From NCBI GenBank assembly GCA_964036315.1, contig OZ038496.1, positions 19,619,685 through 19,683,684 on the forward strand: a stretch of 64,000 bases of DNA. The letters are read 5' to 3'. Source of the DNA: Acanthosepion esculentum. Its lineage: Eukaryota > Mollusca > Cephalopoda > Sepiida > Sepiidae. Below are positions 21,976 through 33,965 of this stretch, piece after piece. Numbering within the stretch: the stretch's first letter is position 1; each line of letters starts with the position of its first letter. The translations under genes and the position numbers were made by a program. The notes under the pieces are model-generated. The model did no database searches. It saw only the letters and a program-made list of their open reading frames with translations, and was not told where the DNA came from.

Positions 21976-22395
21976 AGTCCACTAATTGTTATCACTCGTT
22001 CCATTATTGATGGAGGTTTCCTTCCTAACCTTTTATTTGAAGTAGTGTGGAATGTCATCATCTTGATTATGTCATTATTTTCTCTTCTGAAGTCCAGTAG
22101 CTGTTATCAGTCTTTCCATTATTAATGGAGGTTTCCTTCCTAACCTTTTATTTGAAGTAGTGTGGAATGTCATCATCTTGATGATGTCATTATTTTCTCT
22201 TCTGAAGTCCAGTAGCTGTTATCACTCGTTCCATTATTGAGGGAGATTTCCTTCCTAACCTTTCATTTGAAGTAGTGTGGAATGTCATCATCTTGATTAT
22301 GTCATTATTTTCTCTTCTGAAGTCCAGTAGCTGTTATCAGTCTTTCCATTATTAATGGAGGTTTCCTTCCTAACCTTTTATTTGAAGTAGTGTGG
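21976..22395 (+). repeat. 115-bp tandem repeat with A-B-A-B higher-order pattern
   Basis: Units begin near 21976, 22091, 22206 and 22321 (last one partial). Units 1 and 3 share CACTCGTTCCATTATTGA and GATTATG. Units 2 and 4 share CAGTCTTTCCATTATTAATGG. This implies a 115-bp duplication followed by duplication of the 230-bp dimer. The 72-codon frame across it is incidental. Confidence 0.85.
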
Positions 22396-23335
22396 TAAGT
22401 TAATAAGGAAGATCATACATGTAAATATATGTTGCTTTTGAAACAGGAAACTAATAATTTTTTCTCTTGAGAAGAAATACATTTATTTTTATTTTCAAAT
22501 GAATAAATTAGAAGTAAATCATATGCAGCGACATGTTTTAATCACACCATCATCAGTGATAATATTATACCCCACAAATCTTTTTTAATTATAAAAATCT
22601 TTTCTCTAAAGGAAAAAAATCAACTTTTCTCCCATTTCTAAGGTATATGCTTACTTATATGGTCTTCTGTAGTGAAAATAGCTGAGGTACCTACTACCAA
22701 AAATTACTTTGAATCTTTTTTGTAGTGTGGTCAACATTAGATCATGTGACCCACTGCTCGAAAATGGTTGCCTATGTTTGATCATTTGCTTGAAGCCATT
22801 TTTAACCATTGAATACTAATTTATGTTTTGTCATAGTTTTCAAATATAAACATCTCTATTCAACTCCTTCCTCTTCTGATGCAGCAAATTTAAAATTCAA
22901 CATTTCCATGGTCTGATGCATTTTATCATGGTTTGTTATTTTTATTTTTAGGCATAAATATTTTCCTGTAATTCATAATATTTTAAGATTAAGTGCATAA
23001 TTAGCCATTTATTGATTTTTGTATCTATTGTTGAAAAATATACAGAATGCTTTTTTTTATTTCCTTTAATCTCCGTTTTTTCTTTCTTGATACATTCTGA
23101 TCACCTTTAGGCAAATAAATATTGATTGGTGCTTCGTGAAAACAGTAAAAGTGCATAAAAACAGGAACTGAGAATTGTGAGTAAAACACAATTTTCAAGA
23201 ATGATTCAAAACTGCTCATCCCAGATTCCTCAACACATGATTATACTCATTCTGTAGGTGAGCTGGGTCCTTTCAAGATACTTATGACAAAGATCTACCA
23301 AAGAATCACCTCAGACCTAACTTTCAGAGACACAC
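22396..23335. other. Unassigned AT-rich DNA
   Basis: No recognised family or exon. Confidence 0.4.
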
Positions 23336-23337
23336 GC

Positions 23338-23416
<79 letters not shown>

Positions 23417-23523
23417 TACTGAAAGGTTCTTAGCCTAACCCACATCCTTAAGTCTGACCAAATAATAAAACATCAGAATTTTATTTTTGAATCCCTGAGA
23501 CTAAGGGCTTTTCACCACTTCAT

Positions 23524-23554
<31 letters not shown>

Positions 23555-23589
23555 GATATTTACATGTACTAAAGTAACAGTGTATAATA

Positions 23590-23615
<26 letters not shown>
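23336..23615. repeat. (TC)n and (TA)n microsatellites
   Basis: (TC)n 23340-23379 running into (TA)n 23380-23414, then further (TA)n at 23524-23551 and 23591-23615. A short unique stretch between them was not identified. Confidence 0.9.
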
Positions 23616-23620
<5 letters not shown>

Positions 23621-24012
23621 GGACAAAGTCCGACAATTATTTTAATATATTTTCTGTTTATACATTATTTTTATAGATACAAATATTTAAGTAAATGCTC
23701 TGTTTATAATAAACAATATTAACAACATTTACCAGCATTTACCATGGGAAATTTGTAGTTTAAAAACAGTAATTTGACCTTACTAACCATGATGCTTCCT
23801 CTGTAGCTAAATGGTATAGCTCATCAGGCTATATGACGGTTATGTGTAGGACACATGTTCAATTACTGTTAGAAAACACATATATTCTATGAAATTTCTC
23901 AGACATTCAGCCCAGTAAATGTTGTTGATACTGTTTATTATAAACAGAGCATTTACTTAAATATTTGTGTTTATAAAAATAATGTATAAACAGAAAATAT
24001 ATTCAAATATAT
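23616..24012. mobile_element. SINE-3 inverted dimer
   Basis: 23616-23745 is a reversed SINE-3 tail (GACAATTATTTTAATATATT, TTTAAGTAAATGCTCTG). About 23797-24012 is a forward SINE-3: tRNA-like head with A box GTAGCTAAATGG and B box ATGTTCAATTAC, then the same tail. The arms are near-complementary over ~90 bp. This repeats the dimer architecture of SINE-1 in an unrelated SINE. Confidence 0.75.
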
Positions 24013-24197
24013 ATTGTATTTTGTGGCTTATAAGAATAAATGAAATATCACCAAGAATCACTGTGTCCTATAAATCGAAGGTCGATGACGGGAGTTATAA
24101 GTTTGGTTTAGTTTGGTTAGAAGCATATCAACTCCTTATGGGTCAGTTAATGCCAAAATTTAAATTTTGTCAAACTCTGGTATTTCTTTTTTCAAAA

Positions 24198-24553
24198 ATG
24201 TATTGATGGTAATTTTTCTCTACCTTTTCCAATAATGTATTGATGGTAATTTTTCTCTACCTTTTCCAATAATGTATTGATGGTAATTTTTCTCTACCTT
24301 TTCCAATAATGTATTGATGGTAATTTTTCTCTACCTTTTCCAATAATGTATTGATGGTAATTTTTCTCTACCTTTTCCAATAATGTATTGATGGTAATTT
24401 TTCTCTACCTTTTCCAATAATGTATTGATGGTAATTTTTCTCTACCTTTTCCAATAATGTATTGATGGTAATTTTTCTCTACCTTTTCCAATAATGTATT
24501 GATGGTAATTTTTCTCTACCTTTTCCAATAATGTATTAATGGTAATTTTTTTT
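24198..24553 (+). repeat. 37-bp VNTR, 9 near-identical units plus a partial
   Basis: Units start every 37 bp from 24198 (24198, 24235 ... 24494). Each reads ATGTATTGATGGTAATTTT then TCTCTACCTTTTCCAATA. The full units appear identical and the last, partial one diverges. This indicates very recent expansion. Confidence 0.95.
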
Positions 24554-25246
24554 ACTACAAAAATGTATTTTTATACTTTCATAATGTTTTGACCCCAGTT
24601 TGGGGGTTCACTATTTGCCAATAGTTGGGACCCTAACAGGTGCTACAGCCTCAAGTCAGGGTGGACCTGGGAACAACAGCAATTATGAGGTGGTTCCACA
24701 CTTCTCAAAACCTCCCAATCAGGGGCATTTCTACTGGATGTTGTCTGTCATCATACCCAGTATTAGTTATAAGTTTGAAGTTCCCCAGTTACATCTGATT
24801 CTGAGCCCTTGAAAGTAAACATGTTTATGGTTTTAAAATTAAATTAACAAAATTTTTTATTATATTTCACACTATAAATTTAGTGTTTGTGATAAACTTG
24901 TCAAGATTACCAGTAACGACTATTTCAAGCTATAATATTGGTATAATGATTCAGCAGTACTATAAGTATCATTATCGTTTGTTTTAACCTACACATAAAT
25001 CAAAATTAACCTTATTTCTGTATCCAAATTTACATATATCTAATATCAAATTAGTGCTCCATCCTTGTAGGTGATGAATTCATCATAATTAGTGAGGATT
25101 TCAGGCTGCAATAAGGTTAGGTTTCTGTGGTATTATGCACTCTAAATTCTCTTCTCTTTATTACTTTCTAAATAGTTACCATAAATTTGGTACTTCTTCT
25201 TGGTGAGTGGTGAATTTGCCTGATTAGTCTCGTTTTCATGCTGTAA
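24554..25246. other. Unassigned region
   Basis: 24590-24815 is less AT-rich, with a 70-codon open frame lacking motifs. 25040-25246 contains two diverged ~110-bp direct repeats sharing TTAGTGAGGATTTCAGGCTG / TTAGTCTCGTTTTCATGCTG. No gene supported. Confidence 0.4.
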
Positions 25247-25493
25247 TAGGCTATTCAGAGTCTTTCTATATTTCTGAGATGAGGTATTATGTACAGTATT
25301 TACATTAGTCAGACTATTGTCCTCATCTTTGTCGCCATATTTGTCACAACGTTTTGTTGTACGCTCCGGCCTTCTTCGAAATTCCAACCACCTGAAGAAG
25401 GCCGGAGCGTACAACGGCCGAAATGTTGTGACAAATATGGCGACAAAGATGAGGACAATAGTCCGACTAATGTAAATACTATAGGCTATTCAG
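25247..25493. mobile_element. SINE-1 inverted dimer with perfect 12-bp TSD
   Basis: TAGGCTATTCAG flanks both ends (25247-25258 and 25482-25493). The left arm (25259-25379) is a reversed SINE-1 tail whose innermost bases are GAAGAAGG, i.e. it stops inside the CTGAAGA core. The right arm (25380-25481) is a forward copy from AAATTCCAACCACCTGAAGA to GTAAATAC. The arms pair over about 100 bp but differ by several substitutions. The forward arm lacks the last ~35 bases of the family. Its core is CTGAAGA 25392-25398 and GAAA 25420-25423. Confidence 0.9.
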
Positions 25494-25629
25494 TCGGTAA
25501 AATTAGGATTAGTGGGGAGGGCCATGAATTTCAACCAAAAAAAACTTTTGACAATTTTTCCTTCAAAATTGTTTTTTTGGTGGAGATCTAATAAATCAGA
25601 GCATCTCCTGAGCAGCAAAATATGGCGGG

Positions 25630-25661
<32 letters not shown>

Positions 25662-25671
25662 TGTATGTATG

Positions 25672-25702
<31 letters not shown>

Positions 25703-25768
25703 TTTTTATTATAAGAGATAATAATAACATTTTGAAATCACTACACAGTTTTGATTTGTGTATGTATG

Positions 25769-25820
<52 letters not shown>

Positions 25821-26177
25821 TTTTTATTAAAAGAGATAATAATAAAAACATTTTGAAATCACTACACAGTTTTCATTTGTGTGTGTGTATGTATATATAT
25901 ATATTCAATATATTTAGGCAGCAATTATTCTTGTAGACATTTCTTTAATAAGACTTTTGCATGTTTGATTAAAAACCAACAAATGTTGCTTGTTCGTTAT
26001 TTTTTTATCTAATTTTTGATGCATTAGTTGCATCTGTTCTTGATGCATTTTGCTTACAGTAAGTTCAGGAGGTTTTGGTGTTTTTGTATATGGTTGTTGG
26101 TGTGTAGTATTTGGAGGTTTGGGTATAATTTTTCATATCTTTCCAGTGACATACAACATTGAAAAAAAAATCAACCA

Positions 26178-26180
<3 letters not shown>
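25494..26180. other. Unassigned DNA with (TATG)n and (TA)n
   Basis: (GTAT)n at 25629-25676 continuing into (TA)n, and again at 25761-25812. The segment AATAACATTTTGAAATCACT plus ACACAGTTTT occurs twice (25723-25757, 25840-25875), so the microsatellite block is duplicated. The rest is unassigned. Confidence 0.6.
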
Positions 26181-26231
<51 letters not shown>

Positions 26232-26488
26232 AGAGGCAAAAGAGAGAAATAAGAAGGAAAAGGAATAGGGAGAGAGTAAGAGGAGACAAGAAAGTGATAA
26301 AAAGGAGAAATAACCAAAATGTTCACCATTTATGCACACACACACACACACACACACAATCACAAAAAGAGAAAAATATCAACTGAACGAGTGCATAAAT
26401 TAATTTTTAACTGAGAAAATTTGCAGTCAGTTGCTGATATCTCCTGACAAGTGGGCAGATTGATTACAATAGGTTTGTCTATGAAACT

Positions 26489-26551
<63 letters not shown>
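26181..26551. repeat. (TA)n tracts, purine-rich run and (CA)n
   Basis: (TA)n 26181-26228 and 26491-26540, an AG-rich run 26230-26310 and (CA)n 26335-26358. Open frames here are microsatellite translations. Confidence 0.85.
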
Positions 26552-27451
26552 CAGTGTGTAAAAACAAAATTGTCCAAATTGTGTAACAGCAAAGTTGTCC
26601 AATTGTTAGATTAAGTTCTGAACCATTGTATCTTAGGAATCTTTAAAGATATCTTATTAGAATTCTCTGTGATTTTTATCACACTACTGGGCTCTACTTT
26701 GAGCAATAAAAATGTATAATTACTCTCTAAGCTTAGCAGAAATATCATGATGAAATCGATCATAAACGAAAATGACATGTTCATCATAAATTAATCATAG
26801 CTAAGGATCAGAAGCTCATGAACTAGTGAAAAAAAGTTCAAACATATATATATATATATAATTCCAGGATCATTTTCCAACTTATTCAAGATGATCTTCA
26901 CCCTCTCTAACCTAACTTTCTGTCCTGGTGTAACAAGGTGCCTCACAAGTTTCACATACAATTTCATTTTCAAGTTTTTTTTTCACTGCACTTTGGACTG
27001 TTATAGCTGAAACTCCTCTCACATGTGTCAAACGTCTTATGAATTGAGTTGGATCTTTTCTAACTGATTTCTTCAGCTCTAAGTTGAAATAATGAGCCCT
27101 CTTTCTGTTGTGATCTCTTGATCTCTTTTTCCTCCCGAATGTTCCTTCTCTTTTTTAAACTTATTCACCATTTTCTTGATGATTCTTGAATGGACTTTAA
27201 AGATGGAAGCCAGAATATGAATATTGGTACCATTACTGAAGGCCTGAATGATCTTTTTCCTCTTACCATTGCTCAGTTGGGAAGACAGTGGTTCTGACAC
27301 AAAACAGTTTTAACCTGCTCTCTTTTTAACTCGGTGATTCTTGTGACAAATGGTGTCACAATGACTAAACGTCTTAACTGAAAACCTGGAAAAAAGAAAC
27401 TCAGTTATTTTGGTATGCTGTTTTATGATTTGGCCAATTTTCCTGTTTCAG

Positions 27452-27453
<2 letters not shown>
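26552..27453 (-). mobile_element. Tc1-like relic A (internally deleted)
   Basis: TA-flanked within (TA)n. It shares end and interior blocks with 60991-61571 (TTAGATTAAG, ATCTTAG.AAT, ATTGCTCAGTTGGGAAGAC). The minus strand encodes a helix-turn-helix-like start, GKRKKIIQAFSNGTNIHILA then SIFKVHSRIIKKMVNKFKKE, typical of Tc1-family N-termini. The catalytic domain is missing or unrecognisable at ~0.9 kb total length. Confidence 0.65.
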
Positions 27454-27493
<40 letters not shown>

Positions 27494-27577
27494 TGTGTGT
27501 GCAAAAGTATTCAACTCCAAGATTACTTTCTTTATTTTTTTTAACCAATCATTCCATATTTCATTTGACATGGCCGA

Positions 27578-27960
27578 TCATGGCTCCCCACAACTTCCTA
27601 TCTTTCATAGATCTTTATAATTTCTGTCTCTTTATTATCCCTCGCTGTTCTGTCATCCATTTACGCAAGCTCATTACTTAGGTTACTCACTGTTTCTCTT
27701 TCCTTCAGTATGTCCTGTGAGAATCAAATTTTCCAAGTCTTCTTTCCTCATCATGCATCCTAGAAATTTAAATTGTATGTTTCTGATTCTAAGTATAAGT
27801 GTGGTTTTTATTTCCATTTTCCTTAAAACTTCCTTGTCGCTCACATGTTCTGTCCGTGGTATTCTCAGCGTCCTTCTGTTGCCTCAAGTTCCTTCTTCAT
27901 CCATGAGGAAATGGTCCAGTAATCACTGAGAAGGATTGATATTACATTGCAGCTCAGGTA
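27578..27960 (-). pseudogene. Endonuclease-RT LINE C-terminal remnant
   Basis: The minus strand contains, with frameshifts, RRMLRIPW-like sequence, VLRKMEIKTTLILRIRN and MMRKEDLENLILTG. It ends near a KLWGAMIG tail equivalent to the KMWRAMIA tail at 63345-63800. 5'-truncated; inactive. Preceded at the left by (TA)n. Confidence 0.65.
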
Positions 27961-29160
27961 GGAAGACTGAGCCTTCTCTATTATTTTTATTTCAAGAAAA
28001 TCCACTTTACTTGAGCCATCTTGTTCTGCGATAAAAAATTTTCTGAAACAAAATTATTCTGTAAGAAAAATAGCTTAAAATAATAAGAAAACAATTTCTA
28101 GTTTTAGCTGAGTGAATGCAAGTGGTTATTTGAAAAAGAATATGTCTCTTCTTCAAAACAAGTGTGCATCCTGACCAACCCATGGTGACTCAACTCTTCT
28201 TAAATCAATGCTAACCTTTCTTCAACCGTTTCTTTCCTTTTTTTGTCAGATAAAGCACACAAAGTTATGTCAGACACTGATTCTATATTATATTATTTTT
28301 CACTACTTTTTTTCTAACCATTGTGACTCATTCCTTTAAATACAGATCACTCTTAAATAGATTCCAATTGACCCGTGTAGAATTGTTTCTGATTTAATAC
28401 TATTATTTATAATCTTTCTCTTTGTGTGTTTCTTTCTCATGATGTGACAGCAGATTCTTGAGTTTATCAGCAGAGATGAGACAAGGTACAAAAATACCAA
28501 TACATATAATTCTGCAATCAAATCTGACAAAATTTATCATAATTTATGTCAACCAATAAAAAAGGTTTACATGAATAACTTTAAATTTATCCACAAATGG
28601 ATACATCTCAGCTGTCCCATAATTTGTTATCCATAATAAAACCTTCAAAAAGTTCTTTTGGTAGAATTATTCTGGGACACTTTGCATATTTTCTAGATTC
28701 AGTGAATCAGACATATATCCAATGACTCGTCAACAAAACTGTGTGTTGATCATGAGGGCTTTTAAAATAGAAAACAATTTCACTAACCACCCACATATAA
28801 CTTAACTTGTATGCTGTAGCAAAAAAGCAGTGTTCTATTTTACTGTTTATATACAACTAACATATTACCCATCAAAAATGTAAAATTAGACTAGTCCTAG
28901 CAAATTTGTCAAAATTAATAACACAGTTCGGTTATTATCTGTTAGTATCATTATATATATGCATGCATGTGTGTGTGTAGTGAGTAGCCCAGGATGATTA
29001 GAAGTTTGATAATATTTTCACTAATCTTTTATTCATTTACTTACCTTATTTTCATAAATTTCAACATATATCCATAGATTAATAGATAAAAATAAGTGTT
29101 TCATTTTAACAAAGCTCTAAAGCCTCCATGACTTTTTGGAAGGCATACACACACACATAG

Positions 29161-29164
<4 letters not shown>
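27961..29164. other. Unassigned AT-rich DNA
   Basis: No recognised family. Ends near (TA)n at 29165. Confidence 0.4.
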
Positions 29165-29219
<55 letters not shown>

Positions 29220-29369
29220 AAGTAATATAGTCTTAAAGTGTGCTATATTTATGGGATAAAGTGCTCAATATCAGAGATAGAGCGTGTGTAAATATAAAAT
29301 ATAAAAGTGAACACAGAAGTCAACACTTAGAGGTGACAGTCAGTTTCATGCTAGATGCAATTGTCAGGC

Positions 29370-29401
<32 letters not shown>
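29165..29401 (-). mobile_element. Family E copy within (TA)n tracts
   Basis: Element at 29224-29372, with (TA)n on both sides. The minus strand carries CTGACAA (29361-29367, degraded core), a TGC/GCA stem, GAAA (29344-29347), ACTGACTGTC ending in the GTC triplet, then the family body (TATTGAGCACTTTATC). Non-coding. Confidence 0.6.
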
Positions 29402-29404
<3 letters not shown>

Positions 29405-29515
29405 AGTTAATTGAGCCATTGGTGTTTAATCCAGGTGGATCCTAGTAATATCAGATATTAAAACTGATCCACAGAGAGAGCTCAATGAATTTATTTATAA
29501 TAACAGAGCATATAT

Positions 29516-29622
29516 ATTATACAGCAAAAATTCAAAATTACCTTATGTGGGTATAGTCTATTTCAAGAGTTTCAAATAGACTATACCAACATGAGGTAAT
29601 TTTAAATTTTTGCTGTATAATT

Positions 29623-29640
<18 letters not shown>
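29516..29640. repeat. Palindromic element, ~50-bp arms, next to (TA)n
   Basis: The left arm ATTATACAGCAAAAATTCAAA..TAGTCTATTT (29516-29563) is mirrored by AAATAGACTATACC..TTTTTGCTGTATAAT (29574-29622) with a ~10-base loop. A foldback of unknown origin. Confidence 0.8.
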
Positions 29641-29654
<14 letters not shown>

Positions 29655-29879
29655 TTATTCAGAGGTATAGAGTACTAACTGCATGAAGCACTAAACATTG
29701 TGTATATTTTCCTTCTTAAATTAGCAGTGAAAGAAATGGAATCTTATTTCATCTGTGCTGATAGATAGAATGAGATAGAAATGAACAGATTGAGATATAG
29801 TGATAGACAGATATTACTTATTTTTTTACAATGATGTTTTACCTGTACAAGGCCAAAGATCCACTCAAGTTAAATGGTT

Positions 29880-30958
29880 ATAAACTAAGAGGTACAGTGT
29901 ATGGGGATTTGTAGGGATGATAGCAGTTGACCCTAGACTGGATCAGGTTAAGATTGTAGTCTGGGGATTCGGTTCCGGGTGACTGAGGGTGGTTTTCTAC
30001 AATGTTCATGGCATGGTGGGTCTTAGCCATGAAGGTTATAACTAGAAGAACTAAGAAATGTAATTTGTCTGAACATTTTTTATGGAAATAGTGATAAAGT
30101 AGTGAAAGGCTTCTAAAGTTTTGTTTCTGAGAATGGGGTTGTAGGGTGGAAAATTGTCACCCACAAGGACACGGAAACAGTTTTGGACTATCAGAACTGG
30201 AAAGTGAAGACTGGACAGTTCCAGCCCTTATATGGCAGTAGTACTTTCAGTCTGATCTGGCTCTTCTAAAAGTAGAGGATAGCAGAAGTCAGATACTTAC
30301 TGGAGTGGTACAAAGAACCAACCATTTTTCCAGCATCTTTAGTGATGGGTTGTATGTATAAGCTCCACTTGTGGTCTGAGTTGAGTTTAATTCCCAATAG
30401 AAGCTCAAGGTACAGGACATCCCCGAGGGAACATCCGTTCATCACAATTGGTGAAAGTTCTGGGCCCACTTGATGATGATAAAATGTCACTAGTTTTGTT
30501 TTCGAGGCATTGAAATGACCAGTCAGTTTTTCCTCAACTGAGCTCTTAGAGCTAGGTCAGAGGAGAGATCAGCTGCCAATTCTGATCATCTAAAGTTTCG
30601 GAGGTGCACCCATATACTTTTGTATCATCAGTATAAATATTCACATTGAGAGAACTGGCTGTTAAGAATTACTTTCAGGGACCTACCCATTGGGAAGGAC
30701 TTGATAATTGTGAAGACTCTTCCAGTGATTCCATACCTGGAGAACTTGTATAGTAATCTTTTATGCTAGACCTTGTCAAAGAAGCTTTGAAATAATGCAA
30801 TCATTCTTGAGATGTATTTGTTATCTACTGCTCCATTGATTCTATGAGCATAGCAGTTAGGATATCAGGAGTGGACTAGGCCGATCAAAATCCATACTTT
30901 TTGTTGCTAAAGAAGTTGTTCTTATTTCAATGATAAACAACCTTCTTGTTAATAGACA
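29880..30958 (-). pseudogene. Jockey-like LINE reverse transcriptase pseudogene
   Basis: Minus-strand translation recovers ordered RT pieces. FDKV.HKRLLYKFSRYGITG and KSFPMGRSLKVILNSQ come from the palm. A deletion follows that removes the GVPQGSVLGP region and the catalytic YxDD block. Then come a 74-codon open stretch with MNGCSLGDVLYLELLLGIKL and DAGKMVGSLYHSSKYLT, and C-terminal sequence ending LNLIQSRVNCY. This is the best-preserved polymerase remnant in the window but has many stops. Confidence 0.8.
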
Positions 30959-31440
30959 ATTATAGAGATAGATAGACAGATAGATATAGAGATAGATAAA
31001 TAGATATAGAGACAGGTAGAAACAGAGATAGATATATAGATAGGAAATAGGTAGATAGATAAGAACAGTGATTGATAGATAGGAACAGAGAAAAATAAGT
31101 AGGGACATAGATAGATAGATAGGAAGGAACAGAGATAGATAAGTAGGATAAGTACGGACATAGATAGGAACAGATAGATAGATAGATAAGGACAGTGATA
31201 GATTGATATATATATTAGATAGATAGATGAACTACCTCTATAGAGAACTATAGAGATAGTTAATTATGGAGATAGATGTATAGGAATGTAGATAAATATG
31301 CCATAGAGATATAGATAAGTATATTATACAGATAGATATAATTATAAAAATAGAAAAGTAATTAGAGAGATATGAATTGAATGAGAAATAAATGAACAGA
31401 TTTAGATAGATAGATAGATAGCATGTGGTTATTGCAGTAT
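30959..31440. repeat. GATA-type satellite
   Basis: Degenerate GATA/GACA/GAACA repeats with AGATAGGAACAG motifs. Part of it (about 31024-31130) is duplicated at 33262-33355, so the satellite has undergone local segmental duplication. Confidence 0.9.
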
Positions 31441-31695
31441 GATTGATTTTAAATGAGACGAACATTAGGTAGCGTGAATTTTCTGTTAGCTTTCTCGTTT
31501 TCCGGGAGATCGATACTCTATTTCTATTTGGATATCAACAAATGTTGAATAAAGTGCAGGACGTGATGGATAAATTCACGAGTTTGACAATTGCTGCTGA
31601 CATCAACAAATAGCCACGTGTGCACGACGCTTCAAAGCCTCACCTATCTCTTGACATCCAGTGTAACTTTTGCTGTAAAGACTTAAAGACTTACA

Positions 31696-31750
<55 letters not shown>

Positions 31751-33109
31751 TATTCCGGGATTCCCTTCAGGTCTTACAACAGTACTCAAAGGGTAGATTT
31801 TTAAATCTGTTTTCTAACCCGACCACCGCCTCTATCGACACCCTCACCTCCACCCCATCGACAACGCGAGTCCCCTCGGGTCATCCCAATGCAACAAAAG
31901 TGAGTAACAAAAGGCATTGCTTTCTCCTCTCACTTTATTCTGTACTCTCACTCTTTCCTTTTCCCTTGTCACCTTTTCTCTCCCCCTTAGTTTGTATGTC
32001 TCACTCATCACTATTCGTATCTTGTTCTCTTTCTTTCTCCCCCCTCCCCCCACCTCCATAAAGAAAACCTGTTCCGTACACTGACGGCTCTCATCTATAT
32101 TGGGAAAGCGTGCCTCACCGACTATCAACAGCTGGTTTTTGTATTTCTGATCCTTGTTTCGCCCTCACGCCCATCGTCAATTCTAGCCGGACGAAGAGAA
32201 GGGCAAAGAGATATGAAGCGAGCTGTTAGTTAAAGTTAAAAAAGAAAAAAAAAATGAAGATTGCTAGTGAAATCAGAGTGGACATCAGATTAGGAAGTGA
32301 GAGATGTTGAGTTTGAAAGACGATGTGAGAGAAAGAAAGGAAGAATGAATGAAATAAAGAAAGAAATAAAGAAAGTGAAGAAAAGGTGATTGACGGTGAC
32401 GAAAGAGAGTCAGCAGCGAAATGTCGCCAAAGTTGATCATGTGATTGGTTGATGAATAGACTGTCGAGCGAGATAAATAGATAGATAGAGATACAAAAAT
32501 AGATGCATAGTGAGAGAGAGATGAAAGAAAAAAGAAAATAAATGTTTCTTATTTTTTATTTACATTACAATGTCTACGAACCTGTGAATGAACAATCTGA
32601 AATATGAGCAGTAAACTAAGGTAGTTTTAAAAAATTTTACAAGTGGGTAAGGAGATCGTGTTGCACCAAATTTGGCATGTGTACCTTCAAACAAAGTTTC
32701 ATCTTTTTACCTAGATTCGAACACTAGCCAGAAGCTCTAGACACACACACACACGAGCGTGCACAACTATTTAAACAACTAAAGGCTTGCAGGAAAATGT
32801 GTGGAGTTGAGATAATGAGTAAGAGACAAGTTTGTGTGTCTGCATGAATATGAACATGTGTCTTTTTAAACATGAAAGTACAGAATGCGAGGTGTGTACT
32901 TTAACACTTGTATATGTATAAAAATGTTGATACGATGTAACAAGATGTTTCGGTCCAGAGAGAGAGAGAGAGAGAGAGAAATTTAAATTACAGATAGGTT
33001 TGTATCCATTGAGTGATTCCATTCCCTGTGCGTGTTTGTGTGTGTGTGAGTGAGAGAGAATACAGAGAGAAATGAGCGAACTGAGATAGATCTTAAAACA
33101 AATTTAGAT
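31441..33109. other. Less AT-rich unique island with several CpGs, plus (CA)n and (GA)n
   Basis: 31441-32470 carries scattered CpG (e.g. CGACAACGCGAG, CTAGCCGGACG) unlike its surroundings. It contains a 23-codon ORF (31542-31613, MLNKVQDVMDKFTSLTIAAD..). (CA)n at 31692-31746, AG-rich repeats 32330-32520, (GA)n 32957-32980. It may be regulatory or 5' transcribed sequence for the exon at 35381, but no promoter element is certain. Confidence 0.3.
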
Positions 33110-33370
33110 AGACATATTGAAAAGCAAAAAGAGAGATAGCAAATGGATAAATCGATAGAAAGATAGATTATAGAAACGGTGATATTTTGATAGGAACAGA
33201 GATAGGAATATAGAGACAGAAACAGTGATATATAGATATAGGAACATAGATAGATGGAAACCGAGAGATCGATATATAGATAGGAAATAGATAAGAACAG
33301 TTATTGATAGATAGGAACAGAGATAGATAAGTAGGGACATAGATAGATAGATAATACTAGTAACACTCAC
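33110..33370. repeat. GATA-type satellite, partly duplicated from 31.0 kb
   Basis: GATA repeats with AGATAGGAAATAG, TTGATAGATAGGAACAGAG and AAGTAGGGACATAGATAGA as in 31024-31130. Confidence 0.85.
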
Positions 33371-33965
33371 TAACAGTGATACTTCGAACAGTGATATAGA
33401 TAGATAGATAAGAACAGTGATACTTCGAACAGTGATATAGATAGATAGATAAGAACAGTGATACTTCGAACAGTGATATAGATAGATAGATAAGAACAGT
33501 GATACTTCGAACAGTTAGATAGATAAGAACAGTGATATAGATAAATAGATAGATAAGAACAGTGATACTTCGAACAGTGATATAGATAGATAGATAGATA
33601 AGAACAGTGATACTTCGAACAGTGATATAGATAGATAAGAACAGTGATACTTCGAACAGTGATATAGATAGATAAGAACAGTGATACTTCGAACAGTGAT
33701 ATAGATAGATAAGAACAGTGATACTTCGAACAGTGATATAGATAGATAGATAGATAAGAACAGTGATACTTCGAACAGTGACATAGATAGATAGATAAGA
33801 ACAGTGATACTTCGAACAGGGATATAGATAGATAAGAAGAACAGTGATACTTCGAACAGTGATATAGATAGATAAGAAGAACAGTGATACTTCGAACAGT
33901 GATAAGAACAGTGATACTTCGAACAGTGATATAGATAGATAAGAAGAACAGTGATACTCAAGAAC
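33371..33965 (+). repeat. ~41-bp minisatellite with TTCGAA core, about 14 units
   Basis: Unit AACAGTGATACTTCGAAC then AGTGATATAGATAGATAGATAAG. Unit length varies (about 33-45 bp) in steps of 4 through GATA copy number. The long minus-strand open frame over it (258 codons, Leu/Ser/Ile/Tyr-rich) is repeat translation. Confidence 0.9.

Noticed and set aside
24198..24553. CRISPR-like array
   Set aside because: Units are directly contiguous with no variable spacers, in a eukaryotic context; it is a VNTR.
31542..31613. 23-codon ORF (MLNKVQDVMDKF..) in the CpG-containing island
   Set aside because: Too short, no splice or conservation evidence; kept only as a note in the island entry.
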